Made by a program: the position numbers and the translations under genes. Under the pieces are notes generated by a model, which worked only from the letters and a program-made list of their open reading frames with translations, had not been told where the DNA came from and did no database searches. This document shows, in pieces, positions 9,454-17,932 of a stretch of DNA of 64,000 nucleotides (within the stretch, counting starts at the first letter, position 1; each line of letters starts with the position of its first letter). This stretch comes from Pelagicoccus sp. SDUM812005 (lineage in GTDB: Bacteria; Verrucomicrobiota; Verrucomicrobiia; Opitutales; Opitutaceae): positions 124,001 through 188,000 of the forward strand of contig NZ_JARXIA010000002.1 in the NCBI RefSeq assembly GCF_031127875.1. Direction: 5' to 3'.

Positions 9454-9684
9454 ATGAAACCAATCCTCACGACAACCGCTTGCATCATCGCCGCGACTGT
9501 CGTCTGTGCCCATATCTCTACCGACGATTTGGGACTTACCCCGGGTCAGCAAACACCCCTCGCGCAAGCCTCTGAATCTGGAGCTTCAATCAATCCAATC
9601 GGAGATTTTTCTCCCTCCCTATATGGAGTTATCGGTGCAGCCGCCATGTCGCTCGTGATCGCAGCACGGCGCCCGAGAGCGTAA
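9454..9684 (+). CDS. Small exported protein with C-terminal membrane tail
   Basis: 76 aa from the ATG at 9454. A TTG at 9442 is in frame and sits 8 bases after the ribosome site GGAAAGG, so the true start may be four codons earlier. It has a signal-like segment (KPILTTTACIIAATVVCAH), about 30 polar residues, then a hydrophobic helix (LYGVIGAAAMSLVIAA) and an Arg-rich end RRPRA. This order resembles the sorting tails of PEP-CTERM-type proteins, but the Pro-Glu-Pro motif is absent (NPIGDFSPS instead). It is followed 31 bases later by a strong terminator, which supports it being real. Function unknown. Confidence 0.55.
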   Translation: MKPILTTTACIIAATVVCAHISTDDLGLTPGQQTPLAQASESGASINPIGDFSPSLYGVIGAAAMSLVIAARRPRA

Positions 9685-9715
9685 CGAATACCCTTCGTTC
9701 ACTCCCGCATTTCGA

Positions 9716-9747
9716 GCCAATCGCCCTAATCGGCGATTGGCTTTTTT
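9716..9747 (+). terminator. Rho-independent terminator
   Basis: A perfect 10-bp stem GCCAATCGCC / GGCGATTGGC with a 6-base loop is followed by six T. It ends the plus-strand pilin-like and small-protein region, and lies just beyond the gatB stop on the other strand, for which it has no U-run. Confidence 0.93.
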
Positions 9748-9756
9748 GCGGAAAGA

Positions 9757-11205
9757 CTAGTCGATCAACTCGCGAATCAGCTTGTTGACCAGCTGCGGGT
9801 TGGCCTTGCCCTTGCTCTTCTTCATCACCGGTCCGAGCAAAGCGTTCAGCGCCTTCTCGTTCCCGTCCCGATAGTTCTGCACTGGCTTGGGATTCTCGTC
9901 GATCGCCTCCTGGCACCAGACCTTGACCTGGCCTTCGTCGAAGTCCGGCTTCAAGCCCTTGCGCTCGATCACCTGCTCCGCCGTTTCGCCCGACTTGAAC
10001 ATCTCAGGGAAAACGTCCTTGTTCGCCACGTTCTTCGGAATCACGCCCTTCTCCACCACTTGCACGAGTCCCAGCAATGTATCCGGAGTTATCTTACACT
10101 CCTCCAAAGCCATGTCCGCCTCGCTCAGTTCGCGCAGCAGGTCGTTGGCGACCAAATTCCCGAGGGCCTGGGCAAGCTTCGGAGCCTGCTTGACCGCCGC
10201 CTCGAACCAATCGCTCAAAACGCGATCCGGCACCAGCACCGCCGTGATGGAATACGGCAAGCCATACTCCTCCATGAAACGACGCTGCTTGTCCCAAGGC
10301 AGCTCCGGGATCTCCGCACGTAGCTTCGCCTTCCAATCCTCGTCGATGCGCACCGGCATCAAATCGGGATCCGGGAAGTAGCGGTAGTCGTGAGCGTCCT
10401 CCTTCTCGCGCATCATCTCGGTCTGGCCGAGGTCCGCGTTCCAACGCCACGTCGCCTGCTTGATCACGTTCCCTTTCTTCAACTCTCGCGTCTGGCGCTT
10501 GATCTCGTACTCGATCCCGTTCTTTACGCCCGTGATGCTGTTCAGGTTCTTCAGCTCGATCTTCTGACCCAACTCCTTCTGCCCGATCGGACGCACCGAA
10601 ATGTTCGCATCCGCGCGCATTTGCCCCTTCTCCATGTCGCAGTCGGAAATGCCGCAGTAGATCATGGTCTGGCGAATCGCGGTCAGAAACGCGAACGCCT
10701 CCTCGCCCGAATGCATGTCCGGCTCGCTCACGATCTCCATCAGCGAGGTGAAGGCGCGATTGTAGTCTACTAGGCTATCGTCGGCAAAGTGGTTCAGCTT
10801 CCCCACGTCGTTCTCCAAGTGGATACGGGTCAGCTTGATCTTCTTGTGCTCGCCCATCACCCCGCGCGTTTCGCCCGGAAGCTCGATCTCCACGAATCCG
10901 CCGTCGCAAATAGGCTGGTCGTACTGCGTGATCTGATAGTTGTTCGGACTATCGGGATAGAAATAGTTCTTCCGGTCCCACTTACAGGTTTCGGGTATCG
11001 TACAATTCAAGGCCAAACCTGCCTTGATGATCCCATCGAGCGCCGCCTTGTTCATGACCGGCAAAGCCCCTGGCAATCCCATGACAACCGGGTCTACCAA
11101 CTTGTTCGGCTCGTGCCCGTAGCCGGCCCGAACGCGGGAGAAAATCTTGGATTCGGCCTTAATCTGAACGTGAACTTCCAGGCCAATTACTGCTTCGTAT
11201 TCCAT
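9757..11205 (-). CDS. gatB: Asp/Glu-tRNA amidotransferase subunit B
   Basis: 482 aa from the ATG at 11205 (MEYEAVIGLEVHVQ, the standard GatB beginning); an 11-residue upstream extension is unlikely. GatB binds the mischarged tRNA and carries out the phosphorylation and amidation step that makes Gln-tRNA or Asn-tRNA together with GatA and GatC. Seen: GLEVHVQ, the metal-site region DRKNYFYPDSPNNYQITQYD, ADANISVRP, and a C-terminal tail domain ending NPQLVNKLIREL. It is the last gene of the gatC-gatA-gatB run, separated from gatA by a palindromic spacer. Confidence 0.97.
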   Translation of the reverse strand: MEYEAVIGLEVHVQIKAESKIFSRVRAGYGHEPNKLVDPVVMGLPGALPVMNKAALDGIIKAGLALNCTIPETCKWDRKNYFYPDSPNNYQITQYDQPICDGGFVEIELPGETRGVMGEHKKIKLTRIHLENDVGKLNHFADDSLVDYNRAFTSLMEIVSEPDMHSGEEAFAFLTAIRQTMIYCGISDCDMEKGQMRADANISVRPIGQKELGQKIELKNLNSITGVKNGIEYEIKRQTRELKKGNVIKQATWRWNADLGQTEMMREKEDAHDYRYFPDPDLMPVRIDEDWKAKLRAEIPELPWDKQRRFMEEYGLPYSITAVLVPDRVLSDWFEAAVKQAPKLAQALGNLVANDLLRELSEADMALEECKITPDTLLGLVQVVEKGVIPKNVANKDVFPEMFKSGETAEQVIERKGLKPDFDEGQVKVWCQEAIDENPKPVQNYRDGNEKALNALLGPVMKKSKGKANPQLVNKLIRELID

Positions 11206-11221
11206 TTGAAAAATCTTTCTT

Positions 11222-11299
11222 AACCACAGAAAGCACAAACCTCACAAAGGAGATCCTATCTCCTCAGCGCCTTTTGTGACTTCTGCGCATTTTGTGGTT
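11222..11299. repeat. Imperfect 78-bp palindrome of ACCACA-type repeat
   Basis: The two arms AACCACAGAAAGCACA... and its mirror ...GCGCATTTTGTGGTT face each other around the perfect centre GGAGAT-CCT-ATCTCC. Each arm is a degenerate ~9-base repeat (CACARAARG type). A related repeat occurs inside uvrA at 63164-63193. It fills the gatA-gatB gap and would form a long hairpin in the mRNA. Confidence 0.75.
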
Positions 11300-11312
11300 C
11301 AATCTAATTTCC

Positions 11313-12785
11313 TTACAGTTGCGGATGCTGGTCCTTGAAGTCGTGCCCCGCTTCGAATTCATAGGCGATCGAAAGCAGCTCGTCTTCCTTAAACGGCTTG
11401 CCGAGAATCTGCAGTCCAACCGGCAAGCCATCACTGTATCCACAAGGCAACGACATCCCAGGAATGCCAGCCAAGTTCGCCGAGATCGTATAGATATCGC
11501 TCAAGTACATCGAGAGCGGATCGCTCGCCTTCTCGCCCTTCTTGAAGGCGGGAGATGGCGACGTGGGCGTCAGCAAGGCATCCACTTCCTTGAAGGCGTT
11601 CTCGAAATCCTGGCGGATCAAAGTACGCGCCTTTTGCGCCTTCAAGTAATACGCATCGTAATAGCCGCTGCTCAAAACGTACGTACCCAAAATAATGCGA
11701 CGCTTCACTTCCTCGCCAAAGCCCTCCGCGCGGGACTGGCAATAAATGTCCACCGAATCCTTCGCATCGAAAGTCTCCGCTCGGTGCGTGTAGCGAATCC
11801 CGTCATAGCGAGCCAAGTTCGAGGAAGCCTCCGCCGTAGCGACAATATAGTAGGTCGCCACCGCGTAGTCCGTGTGCGGAAGCGATACTTCCTTAATCTC
11901 GCACCCCAAGCTTTTATAGTACTCGATAGCCTTGAGCACCGGTTCCATCGCAGGCGTATTCGCTGCGGTGGCAAAGTACTCCTTGGGCAAGCCGAGCGTC
12001 CACTTGTGGCCGCGCTGCTTCTCGATGGCGGCCACGAAGTCCGGCTCCGCAATCTTGTAAGAGGTGGAATCGCGCTCGTCGTGCCCCGAGATCGCCTGCA
12101 AGAGCAAGGCCGCATCCTTAACGCTACGGGTCAAGGGCCCCACTTGGTCGAGCGACGAAGCAAAGGCGGCCAAGCCGTAACGGGAGACGCGGCCGTAGGT
12201 CGGCTTCAAGCCCACGACACCGCAGTGCGAGGCCGGTTGACGGATGGAGCCGCCGGTGTCGCTGCCTAACGTCATTACCGCCTGCCCTGCCGCCGCAGCC
12301 GCAGCCGAACCACCGGAACTACCGCCCGGTATGCAGTCGAGATTCCAAGGGTTCGAAGTCGTCTTGAACGCGGAATTCTCAGTAGAAGACCCCATCGCGA
12401 ACTCGTCGAGATTGAGGCGTCCCCAAAGTACTGCGCCCTGCGTCTTCAACTTTTCAATACAAGTCGCATCATACGGAGAGACGAACTTTTCCAGCATCTT
12501 GCTCGAGCAGGTCAACGGCTGACCATTGACCGCGAGGTTGTCCTTGATACCGACAGGGATGCCGTCAAGCGGACCGAGCGAAGCGCTCGCCGCGCGGCGA
12601 GCGTCGGACGCTTCCGCCTGAGCAAGCGCGTCCGCTTCGTCGTAGGAGTTGAACGCTCCCACCTTATCCTCGACCGCCTTCGTGCGAGCGATGATCGCCT
12701 TGGTCAGATCGACCGACGACAATTCCTTTTTCTCCAGCAGCTCGGAGAGCTCGCTAGCCGACTTGTAATGCAATTCTTCAGACAC
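11313..12785 (-). CDS. gatA: Asp/Glu-tRNA amidotransferase subunit A
   Basis: 490 aa amidase-signature enzyme that releases ammonia from glutamine for the GatCAB complex. The catalytic Lys is in PVGIKDN (near residue 77), the glycine/serine-rich block is [15 protein letters not shown], and the Ser-cis-Ser nucleophile region is [12 protein letters not shown] (near 175). Length and order are typical. It begins with GTG at 12785, 43 bases after gatC. With tRNA-Asn and several synthetases nearby, the complex probably serves Asn and/or Gln decoding; which one cannot be told from this window. Confidence 0.97.
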   Translation of the reverse strand: MSEELHYKSASELSELLEKKELSSVDLTKAIIARTKAVEDKVGAFNSYDEADALAQAEASDARRAASASLGPLDGIPVGIKDNLAVNGQPLTCSSKMLEKFVSPYDATCIEKLKTQGAVLWGRLNLDEFAMGSSTENSAFKTTSNPWNLDCIPGGSSGGSAAAAAAGQAVMTLGSDTGGSIRQPASHCGVVGLKPTYGRVSRYGLAAFASSLDQVGPLTRSVKDAALLLQAISGHDERDSTSYKIAEPDFVAAIEKQRGHKWTLGLPKEYFATAANTPAMEPVLKAIEYYKSLGCEIKEVSLPHTDYAVATYYIVATAEASSNLARYDGIRYTHRAETFDAKDSVDIYCQSRAEGFGEEVKRRIILGTYVLSSGYYDAYYLKAQKARTLIRQDFENAFKEVDALLTPTSPSPAFKKGEKASDPLSMYLSDIYTISANLAGIPGMSLPCGYSDGLPVGLQILGKPFKEDELLSIAYEFEAGHDFKDQHPQL

Positions 12786-12828
12786 CGTATTCTTCGTGTT
12801 ATCTTAGCGTTTTCCCGAGGCGGAACTC

Positions 12829-13119
12829 TTAATCAACCACCTTAGGAACCACGATCATGTTGTCGCGCTGAGCAGGCGCGTTCTTGAGAGCTTCCTCGAT
12901 CGAGAGCCCTTCCTGCACCTGGTCTTCTTGCCAAACATTGTAGACCGGATGCGGGTGCGCCGTCGGCTCAACCCCATCCGTATCGAGCTCCTCGAGCTTC
13001 TCGACGTATCCAATAATCGAATCCAATTGAGCAGAAAGCTTCTCCTTCTCCGCATCCGTTAAGTTGATACGGGCAAGCTTAGCCGTGTAGTCGATATCGA
13101 TGTGCTTTTCTTCTGACAT
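12829..13119 (-). CDS. gatC: Asp/Glu-tRNA amidotransferase subunit C
   Basis: 96 aa, normal for GatC, the small clamp that wraps around GatA and GatB. Seen: the N-terminal helix YTAKLARINLTDAEKEKL, DSIIGYVEKLEELDTDGVEPTAHP (the conserved centre), and a C-terminal strand ending NMIVVPKVVD. ATG start, 18 bases downstream of the pheT stop, so pheS-pheT-gatC-gatA-gatB reads as one transcript. Confidence 0.95.
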   Translation of the reverse strand: MSEEKHIDIDYTAKLARINLTDAEKEKLSAQLDSIIGYVEKLEELDTDGVEPTAHPHPVYNVWQEDQVQEGLSIEEALKNAPAQRDNMIVVPKVVD

Positions 13120-13137
13120 GATCGGTTGCCTCGAAAT

Positions 13138-15576
13138 TTAGTCGCGAATGCTGTAGGGCGAGTTCTCGCGAACTTGGTTCTGGATGGTCTCAAACGCCTT
13201 GTTGACTTCCTTGTCCTTAAGGGTGCGGTCCAAGGCGCGGAACGACATCGTCACCGCTACGCTCTTCTTCCCCTCCGGCACGCCCACGCCTTCGTAGACG
13301 TCGAAGACCGAAACCTTCTCCACCTCGAAGCCCTTGGTCGCCTTGGAAGCGATCTTGCTTACGGCGCGAACCACCTCTTCCGCTGGCTCGTTCTTGTCGA
13401 CCACCAATGCCAAATCGCGGCTGGAGGCGGGGAACAGGCTAAACGGCTTGAACTTGATGCGCTTCGGCTCGCGCAGGCGCTCCGGCAAGTAGCAGAAAAT
13501 GCCGCCAAAGACTTCGCCCTGGATATCCATTTCCTTTACCCGCGGCAGGCTCATCAAGCCGACCCGCGCGAAGAAGCCGGCTTTCGGCTCTTCGTAAGCG
13601 GCGCTGTGACCTTCCTGCCAAGCTCCCTCGTTTTCGCAAACTTCGCGGATCTTGAACTTGTCTAGGTCGATGCCCGCATATCCCGCGATGGTCTTGATGC
13701 GCTGCTTCGCCGCGTAAAAGTCGTCGAAGGTCCGATCCTTCCAGGACCGCTCCGTACCGCCGTTGCACTCGAGGAATGCCACTGCCACCATCTCCACGAC
13801 CTTGCCGTTGAGCTCGCGAAATACGCGACCGGTCTCAAAGAAGCGATTCGCCCCGGTCTTGCGGGATTGGTTCAGGTGCAAGACTTCGAGCATGCCCGGA
13901 AGCAAGCTATGGCGCAACTGGGTCTGGTCTTCGCTAATCGGGTTGAGCAAAGCCAACTCTTCGGCCGATACATGCCCTGCCCAGAGCTTTTGCTCGGCTG
14001 CCGAACGCAGCGTATAGGTCACGGTTTCCGCAAAGTTCTGGCCGATGAGGAAAGAAGCTGCCTTGCGATTGAATTGAGTGATCGGGCTGTCTCCCGCAGT
14101 GGTTGCGGTCGCGCGTACCTGCCCGCCTGGAATCTTGTCCGTACCATAGATACGCAGCACTTCCTCCAAGAGGTCCACCGGACGATAAAGGTCACCGCGG
14201 TAGCTTGGTATCGAAACCGTCCATACATTGTCACCGTCGACCGAGATGCTCATGTCGAGCAGCTCCAAGGCTTCGCGAATCTCCGCGTCGCCGATGTCGA
14301 AACCGCTTTTCTTGCGAATCCAATCCGGCGTGATCTCAACCTCCGTCTGCCACACGGGTTCATTGCCTACGGTGACGCCATTGGAGCAAAGCTGGCCGCC
14401 CGCCGTTTCAAGGATCAGGGAAATCGCGCGTTCGGTCGCGTAGCGTAGCGAGAGCGGATCCACTCCACGCTCGAAGCGATAGGAGCTATCCGTAGAGAGC
14501 GCCAACTTTTTGGATACCCAACGAATCGTGCTAGGCTTGAAGTAAGCGACTTCCAGGACGAGGTCCGTGGTATCCTCCTTCACTTCCGAATTCTGGCCGC
14601 CCATCACGCCAGCGACCGCAAGGGCCTTGGACTGGTCGGCGATCACCACCATGCGGCTCGAGAGCTTGCGCTCCTCGCCGTCGAGCGTATGCATCGCTTC
14701 CCCTTCGCCCGCATGGCGAACGACGATCTTGCCGCCATCGATGTCACGGGCATCGAAGGCATGCATCGGGTTGCCGCATTCGTGCATAACGAAGTTCGTC
14801 ACGTCCACCACATTGTTGATGGGGCGCAGCCCGATCGACGTCAGGGCTTCCTGCAGCCATTTCGGACTCGGGCCGACCTTCACGCCCTTGATCACGCTCG
14901 CGATGTAGAGCGGGCAATCCTCCTCTGCGTCGACGGAAACGCCCTTAAAGATCCCTTCACCATTGGCGCGATCCGCCTTGGCTGGAATGTCATTGACCTC
15001 TGGATACTTGACGTCGCGACGATACCAAGCGGCCAGTTCCCGAGCGATGCCTATATGCGACAAGCAGTCCGGACGATTCGGCGTTACCTCGAGGTTGAAA
15101 ATCGTGTCGCTATCGGTGAGCACTTGGTTGATCGGCGTTCCGAGCTCCGGCCGCCCATCGAGAATGAGCAAACCGGAATCGTCGCCCGAAGCCCCAATTT
15201 CGCTAGCGCCGCACATCATGCCCGCAGAAGGCACTCCGCGCAGCTTGGACTCCTTTATCTTAAAGCCGCCGGGCAGTTCCGCGCCAGGAAGCGCCACAGG
15301 GACGCGATCGCCCACCTTGTAGTTGCTGGCGCCGCACACGATCGACTTTTCGCCGATCTCAGGACCGCAGTCCACACGGCACACGCCCAACTTGTCCGCA
15401 TCGGGATGCGGATCGCGCTGCAGGACTTCGCCCACAACCACGTTTTCGAGAGGCGGCACTCCCGTCGTCTCCATGTCGTCCACTTCGAATCCGAGGAGAG
15501 TGAGAGAGGCGGCGAGCTCCTTAGGGGACTCGTCGAGGTCAACGTAACGCTTAAGCCACTTGAGAGATACTTTCAC
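13138..15576 (-). CDS. pheT: Phenylalanyl-tRNA synthetase beta subunit
   Basis: 812 aa, the full-length bacterial form. Order of domains: N-terminal MKVSLKWLKRYVDL, an EMAP/tRNA-binding domain (VVGEVLQRDPHPDADKLGVC, about 47-66), B3/B4 editing region (RPDCLSHIGIARELAAW), B5 region, pseudo-catalytic core, and the C-terminal anticodon-binding FDX-ACB domain (RDLALVVDKNEPAEEVV to the end). The start is GTG at 15576. It forms an alpha2-beta2 enzyme with pheS just upstream (38-base gap). Confidence 0.97.
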   Translation of the reverse strand: MKVSLKWLKRYVDLDESPKELAASLTLLGFEVDDMETTGVPPLENVVVGEVLQRDPHPDADKLGVCRVDCGPEIGEKSIVCGASNYKVGDRVPVALPGAELPGGFKIKESKLRGVPSAGMMCGASEIGASGDDSGLLILDGRPELGTPINQVLTDSDTIFNLEVTPNRPDCLSHIGIARELAAWYRRDVKYPEVNDIPAKADRANGEGIFKGVSVDAEEDCPLYIASVIKGVKVGPSPKWLQEALTSIGLRPINNVVDVTNFVMHECGNPMHAFDARDIDGGKIVVRHAGEGEAMHTLDGEERKLSSRMVVIADQSKALAVAGVMGGQNSEVKEDTTDLVLEVAYFKPSTIRWVSKKLALSTDSSYRFERGVDPLSLRYATERAISLILETAGGQLCSNGVTVGNEPVWQTEVEITPDWIRKKSGFDIGDAEIREALELLDMSISVDGDNVWTVSIPSYRGDLYRPVDLLEEVLRIYGTDKIPGGQVRATATTAGDSPITQFNRKAASFLIGQNFAETVTYTLRSAAEQKLWAGHVSAEELALLNPISEDQTQLRHSLLPGMLEVLHLNQSRKTGANRFFETGRVFRELNGKVVEMVAVAFLECNGGTERSWKDRTFDDFYAAKQRIKTIAGYAGIDLDKFKIREVCENEGAWQEGHSAAYEEPKAGFFARVGLMSLPRVKEMDIQGEVFGGIFCYLPERLREPKRIKFKPFSLFPASSRDLALVVDKNEPAEEVVRAVSKIASKATKGFEVEKVSVFDVYEGVGVPEGKKSVAVTMSFRALDRTLKDKEVNKAFETIQNQVRENSPYSIRD

Positions 15577-15614
15577 AGTACAAAAATGTTAGATATTCTG
15601 GATACAGGTTTTCC

Positions 15615-16655
15615 TTACGCGAACTGCGAGAGGAAGCGGGCGTCGTTCTGATAGAAATAGCGGATGTCATCGATTCCGTAGAGAATCATGGCGATTCGCT
15701 CGATCCCCATGCCGAAAGCGAAACCGGAGTACTTCTCCTGATCCACTCCAACCGAGTCCAAGACGGCAGGCTCGACCATGCCGCAACCCGCGATCTCCAC
15801 CCAATCGCTACCGAGCTTGGCAAGGTGGCTGGACGAAAAATCCACTTCGAAGCTGGGCTCCGTGTAAGGGAAGAAGTGAGGACGGAAACGCGTCTTGGTC
15901 CCCTTCCCGAGCAAGCGCTCGAAAAAGTAGTCGAGGATCGCCTTGAGGTCGCGAACGGTGACGTCCTCATCGATGTAGAGACCTTCGATCTGGTGGAAAT
16001 TGGCGCTATGGGTGGCGTCCACCGTATCGCGACGGAAGCAACGGCCCGGCGAAATGATACGCAACGGCGGCTTCTCCTTGAGCATGGTACGGATCTGCAC
16101 CGAAGAGGTGTGCGTGCGCAAGAGATAGCGCTCGTCGCCCTTCTTGGATACGTTCCCGAACTGGGCGTTGTTGGGCAGGTAGAAAGTGTCCTGCAAGTCG
16201 CGGGCAGGATGGTCGGCGGGCGTATTGAGCGCGTCGAAGCAGTAGTACTCGGTCTCCACTTCCGTGCCCTCCGTCACCGTGAATCCGATTTGCTTGAAAA
16301 TGCTGCAGATCTCCTCCCGCACCTTGGTGAGCGGATGCTGGCTGCCCAAGGCGTCGTTAGGCGACGGAAGCGAAGGGTCGATGGCCGGTCCGATGCGGGC
16401 GGCAAGCTCGGCTTGCTCGATGGCGCCGAGCGCCTCGTCGTAGAATCCTTGGATAGCGGACTTCGCTTGGTTGATCAGCTTGCCGAAGGTGGGGCGATCT
16501 TCCTTGGCGATCGAGCCCATGTTTTTCATCACCTTGGTGAGGGCTCCGTTAGGTCCTGTGATTTCCGCCTTGATGGTCTCGAAGCCGGCCCGGCTGGTGA
16601 CTGCGGCTACCTTTTGCTTGGCAGATTCTACGATATTCTTGAGTTCGTCTTCCAT
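15615..16655 (-). CDS. pheS: Phenylalanyl-tRNA synthetase alpha subunit
   Basis: 346 aa class II synthetase catalytic subunit. It has an N-terminal coiled coil (to about residue 85), then the catalytic core: GTEVETEYYCFDALNTPADHPAR, LLRTHTSSVQIRTM (motif 2 region), GRCFRRDTVDATHSANFHQIEG, and the C-terminal GMGIERIAMILYGIDDIR (motif 3). ATG at 16655. The 176 bases upstream hold a terminator-like hairpin that may regulate it. Confidence 0.97.
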   Translation of the reverse strand: MEDELKNIVESAKQKVAAVTSRAGFETIKAEITGPNGALTKVMKNMGSIAKEDRPTFGKLINQAKSAIQGFYDEALGAIEQAELAARIGPAIDPSLPSPNDALGSQHPLTKVREEICSIFKQIGFTVTEGTEVETEYYCFDALNTPADHPARDLQDTFYLPNNAQFGNVSKKGDERYLLRTHTSSVQIRTMLKEKPPLRIISPGRCFRRDTVDATHSANFHQIEGLYIDEDVTVRDLKAILDYFFERLLGKGTKTRFRPHFFPYTEPSFEVDFSSSHLAKLGSDWVEIAGCGMVEPAVLDSVGVDQEKYSGFAFGMGIERIAMILYGIDDIRYFYQNDARFLSQFA

Positions 16656-16726
16656 GAGAAGGGAGGGTTTCTAATGGTCATGCGGATCGAGCCTTGCGCT
16701 GCGAGAGCCGCGGGAAATTTGGCTAT

Positions 16727-16761
16727 AAAAAAAGGAGCCCGAGCAGATACTCGAACTCCTT
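16727..16761 (-). terminator. Terminator or attenuator between rplT and pheS
   Basis: On the minus strand AAGGAG...CTCCTT pairs over 12 positions (two mismatches inside, 6-base loop), followed by seven U. A second stem (CCGAAGCTC / GAGCTCGG, about 16781-16808) lies just upstream in the transcript. Readthrough would be needed for rpmI-rplT to be co-transcribed with pheST; an attenuator for the synthetase genes is possible. I see no T-box motif. Confidence 0.75.
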
Positions 16762-16831
16762 CTAGTGAAAGGAAAATTGTGATGTCCGAGCTCTTTTTGT
16801 GAGCTTCGGAAAAACGCTTTCGCTTCGGGCC

Positions 16832-17203
16832 TTACGCTGCAGCCTTCGCCTTCAGGGCTTCCTTGGCCTTTTCGACCAATCCCTTGAATGCGATAGGATC
16901 ATTGACAGCGATGTCGGCGAGGATCTTGCGATCGAGAACGATTTCCGCAGCCTTGAGGCCTTCGGTAAATCGGCTGTAGCTCATATCTTCAGCGCGGCAA
17001 GCGGCATTGATACGAACGATCCATAGGGCGCGCCAAGTGCGCTTCTTAGCGCGGCGGTCGCGGTAGGCGTAAGTCAGCGCGTGGGCGACTGATTCTTTAG
17101 CGTACTTGTACAAGCGTGACTTGTTACCGAAGTGGCCCTTGGCCTGCTTCAGCATCTTCTTGCGACGCCTTGTGTATGCGGGTGCGTTTGTTGCTCTAGG
17201 CAT
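16832..17203 (-). CDS. rplT: 50S ribosomal protein L20
   Basis: 123 aa, normal L20, a 23S rRNA assembly protein. Starts [16 protein letters not shown] and contains the conserved [35 protein letters not shown] and [14 protein letters not shown]. It ends in an Ala/Lys helix. It follows rpmI by 87 bases. The usual infC partner is not upstream here; two tRNA genes are. Confidence 0.97.
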   Translation of the reverse strand: MPRATNAPAYTRRRKKMLKQAKGHFGNKSRLYKYAKESVAHALTYAYRDRRAKKRTWRALWIVRINAACRAEDMSYSRFTEGLKAAEIVLDRKILADIAVNDPIAFKGLVEKAKEALKAKAAA

Positions 17204-17290
17204 GTTTTATTCTTTCTAGTATTGGATTTCGACAGGTCGCCTTGATTAGAATTTACCTAGCCGAAATAATTTTCGTCGTAACAGGGACTC

Positions 17291-17485
17291 TTAGAGACCG
17301 TGGGGCAAGCCGCGCATGAGGTCGGCCTGGCGTCCAGCGGAAACGGACTTGTCCTTGTTGAGGTTGCGCTTCTGCTTCGTGGTCTTCTGGTGAAGATGGT
17401 GACGTTGGCCAGGAGAACGACGACGGAGCTTACCGTTGCCAGTAAGCTTGAAGCGTTTTGCGATAGATTTCTTGGTCTTTTGCAT
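17291..17485 (-). CDS. rpmI: 50S ribosomal protein L35
   Basis: 64 aa, very basic, the usual size of L35. Conserved features: QKTKKSIAKRFKLTGNGKLRRR, then HHLHQKTTKQKRNL and the C-terminal LMRGLPHG. ATG at 17485. The promoter is probably in the 120 bases between this gene and the tRNA-Thr terminator. Confidence 0.96.
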   Translation of the reverse strand: MQKTKKSIAKRFKLTGNGKLRRRSPGQRHHLHQKTTKQKRNLNKDKSVSAGRQADLMRGLPHGL

Positions 17486-17604
17486 GACTTTGAAGGAATC
17501 GATGACAAAGATACAAAACCTCCCCAGTGTAAAGGGAAATAAAGCTATTTTCGCTTAGCCGCAGCGCCCCGAGACAAGCCGCGAATCCCCTTCCCTGCGG
17601 ACAC

Positions 17605-17634
17605 AAAAAAACCGCCGACCTGGAAGGCTGGCGG
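17605..17634 (-). terminator. Terminator after tRNA-Thr
   Basis: On the minus strand CCGCC/GGCGG with an inner CC-U/A-GG stem (one mismatch, 3-base loop) is followed by seven U. It closes the tRNA-Lys/tRNA-Thr transcript before rpmI. Confidence 0.87.
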
Positions 17635-17646
17635 ATCTTTTGAAAG

Positions 17647-17722
17647 TGGAGCCGGTGATGGGACTCGAACCCGCAACCTACTGATTACAAATCAGTTGCT
17701 CTACCAATTGAGCTACACCGGC
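17647..17722 (-). tRNA. tRNA-Thr (UGU)
   Basis: 76 bases with encoded CCA. Acceptor GCCGGTG pairs with CACCGGC; D-arm GCTCAATTGGTAGAGC; anticodon arm CTGATTTGTAATCAG with anticodon TGT; T-loop GGTTCGAGTCC. Complete cloverleaf by eye. Confidence 0.97.
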
Positions 17723-17768
17723 AAACTAAACTGTAAAACGGACAAGTACCGCTAAACTTAAAAGAAAG

Positions 17769-17844
<76 letters not shown>

Positions 17845-17932
17845 GTCATTTGGAAGGCCCCGAAAAAGCTATTTAAGAACCCATCTGTCAACCCCGTTTT
17901 GAGATTTTTTCGATTTCCCCTCTGAAGAAAGT

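Noticed and set aside
16656-16831. T-box riboswitch before pheS
   Set aside because: No AGGGUGGNACCGCG-like element and no specifier loop could be found; only simple hairpins.
17293-17550. Plus-strand ORF opposite rpmI
   Set aside because: Shadow of L35, which is certain on the minus strand.
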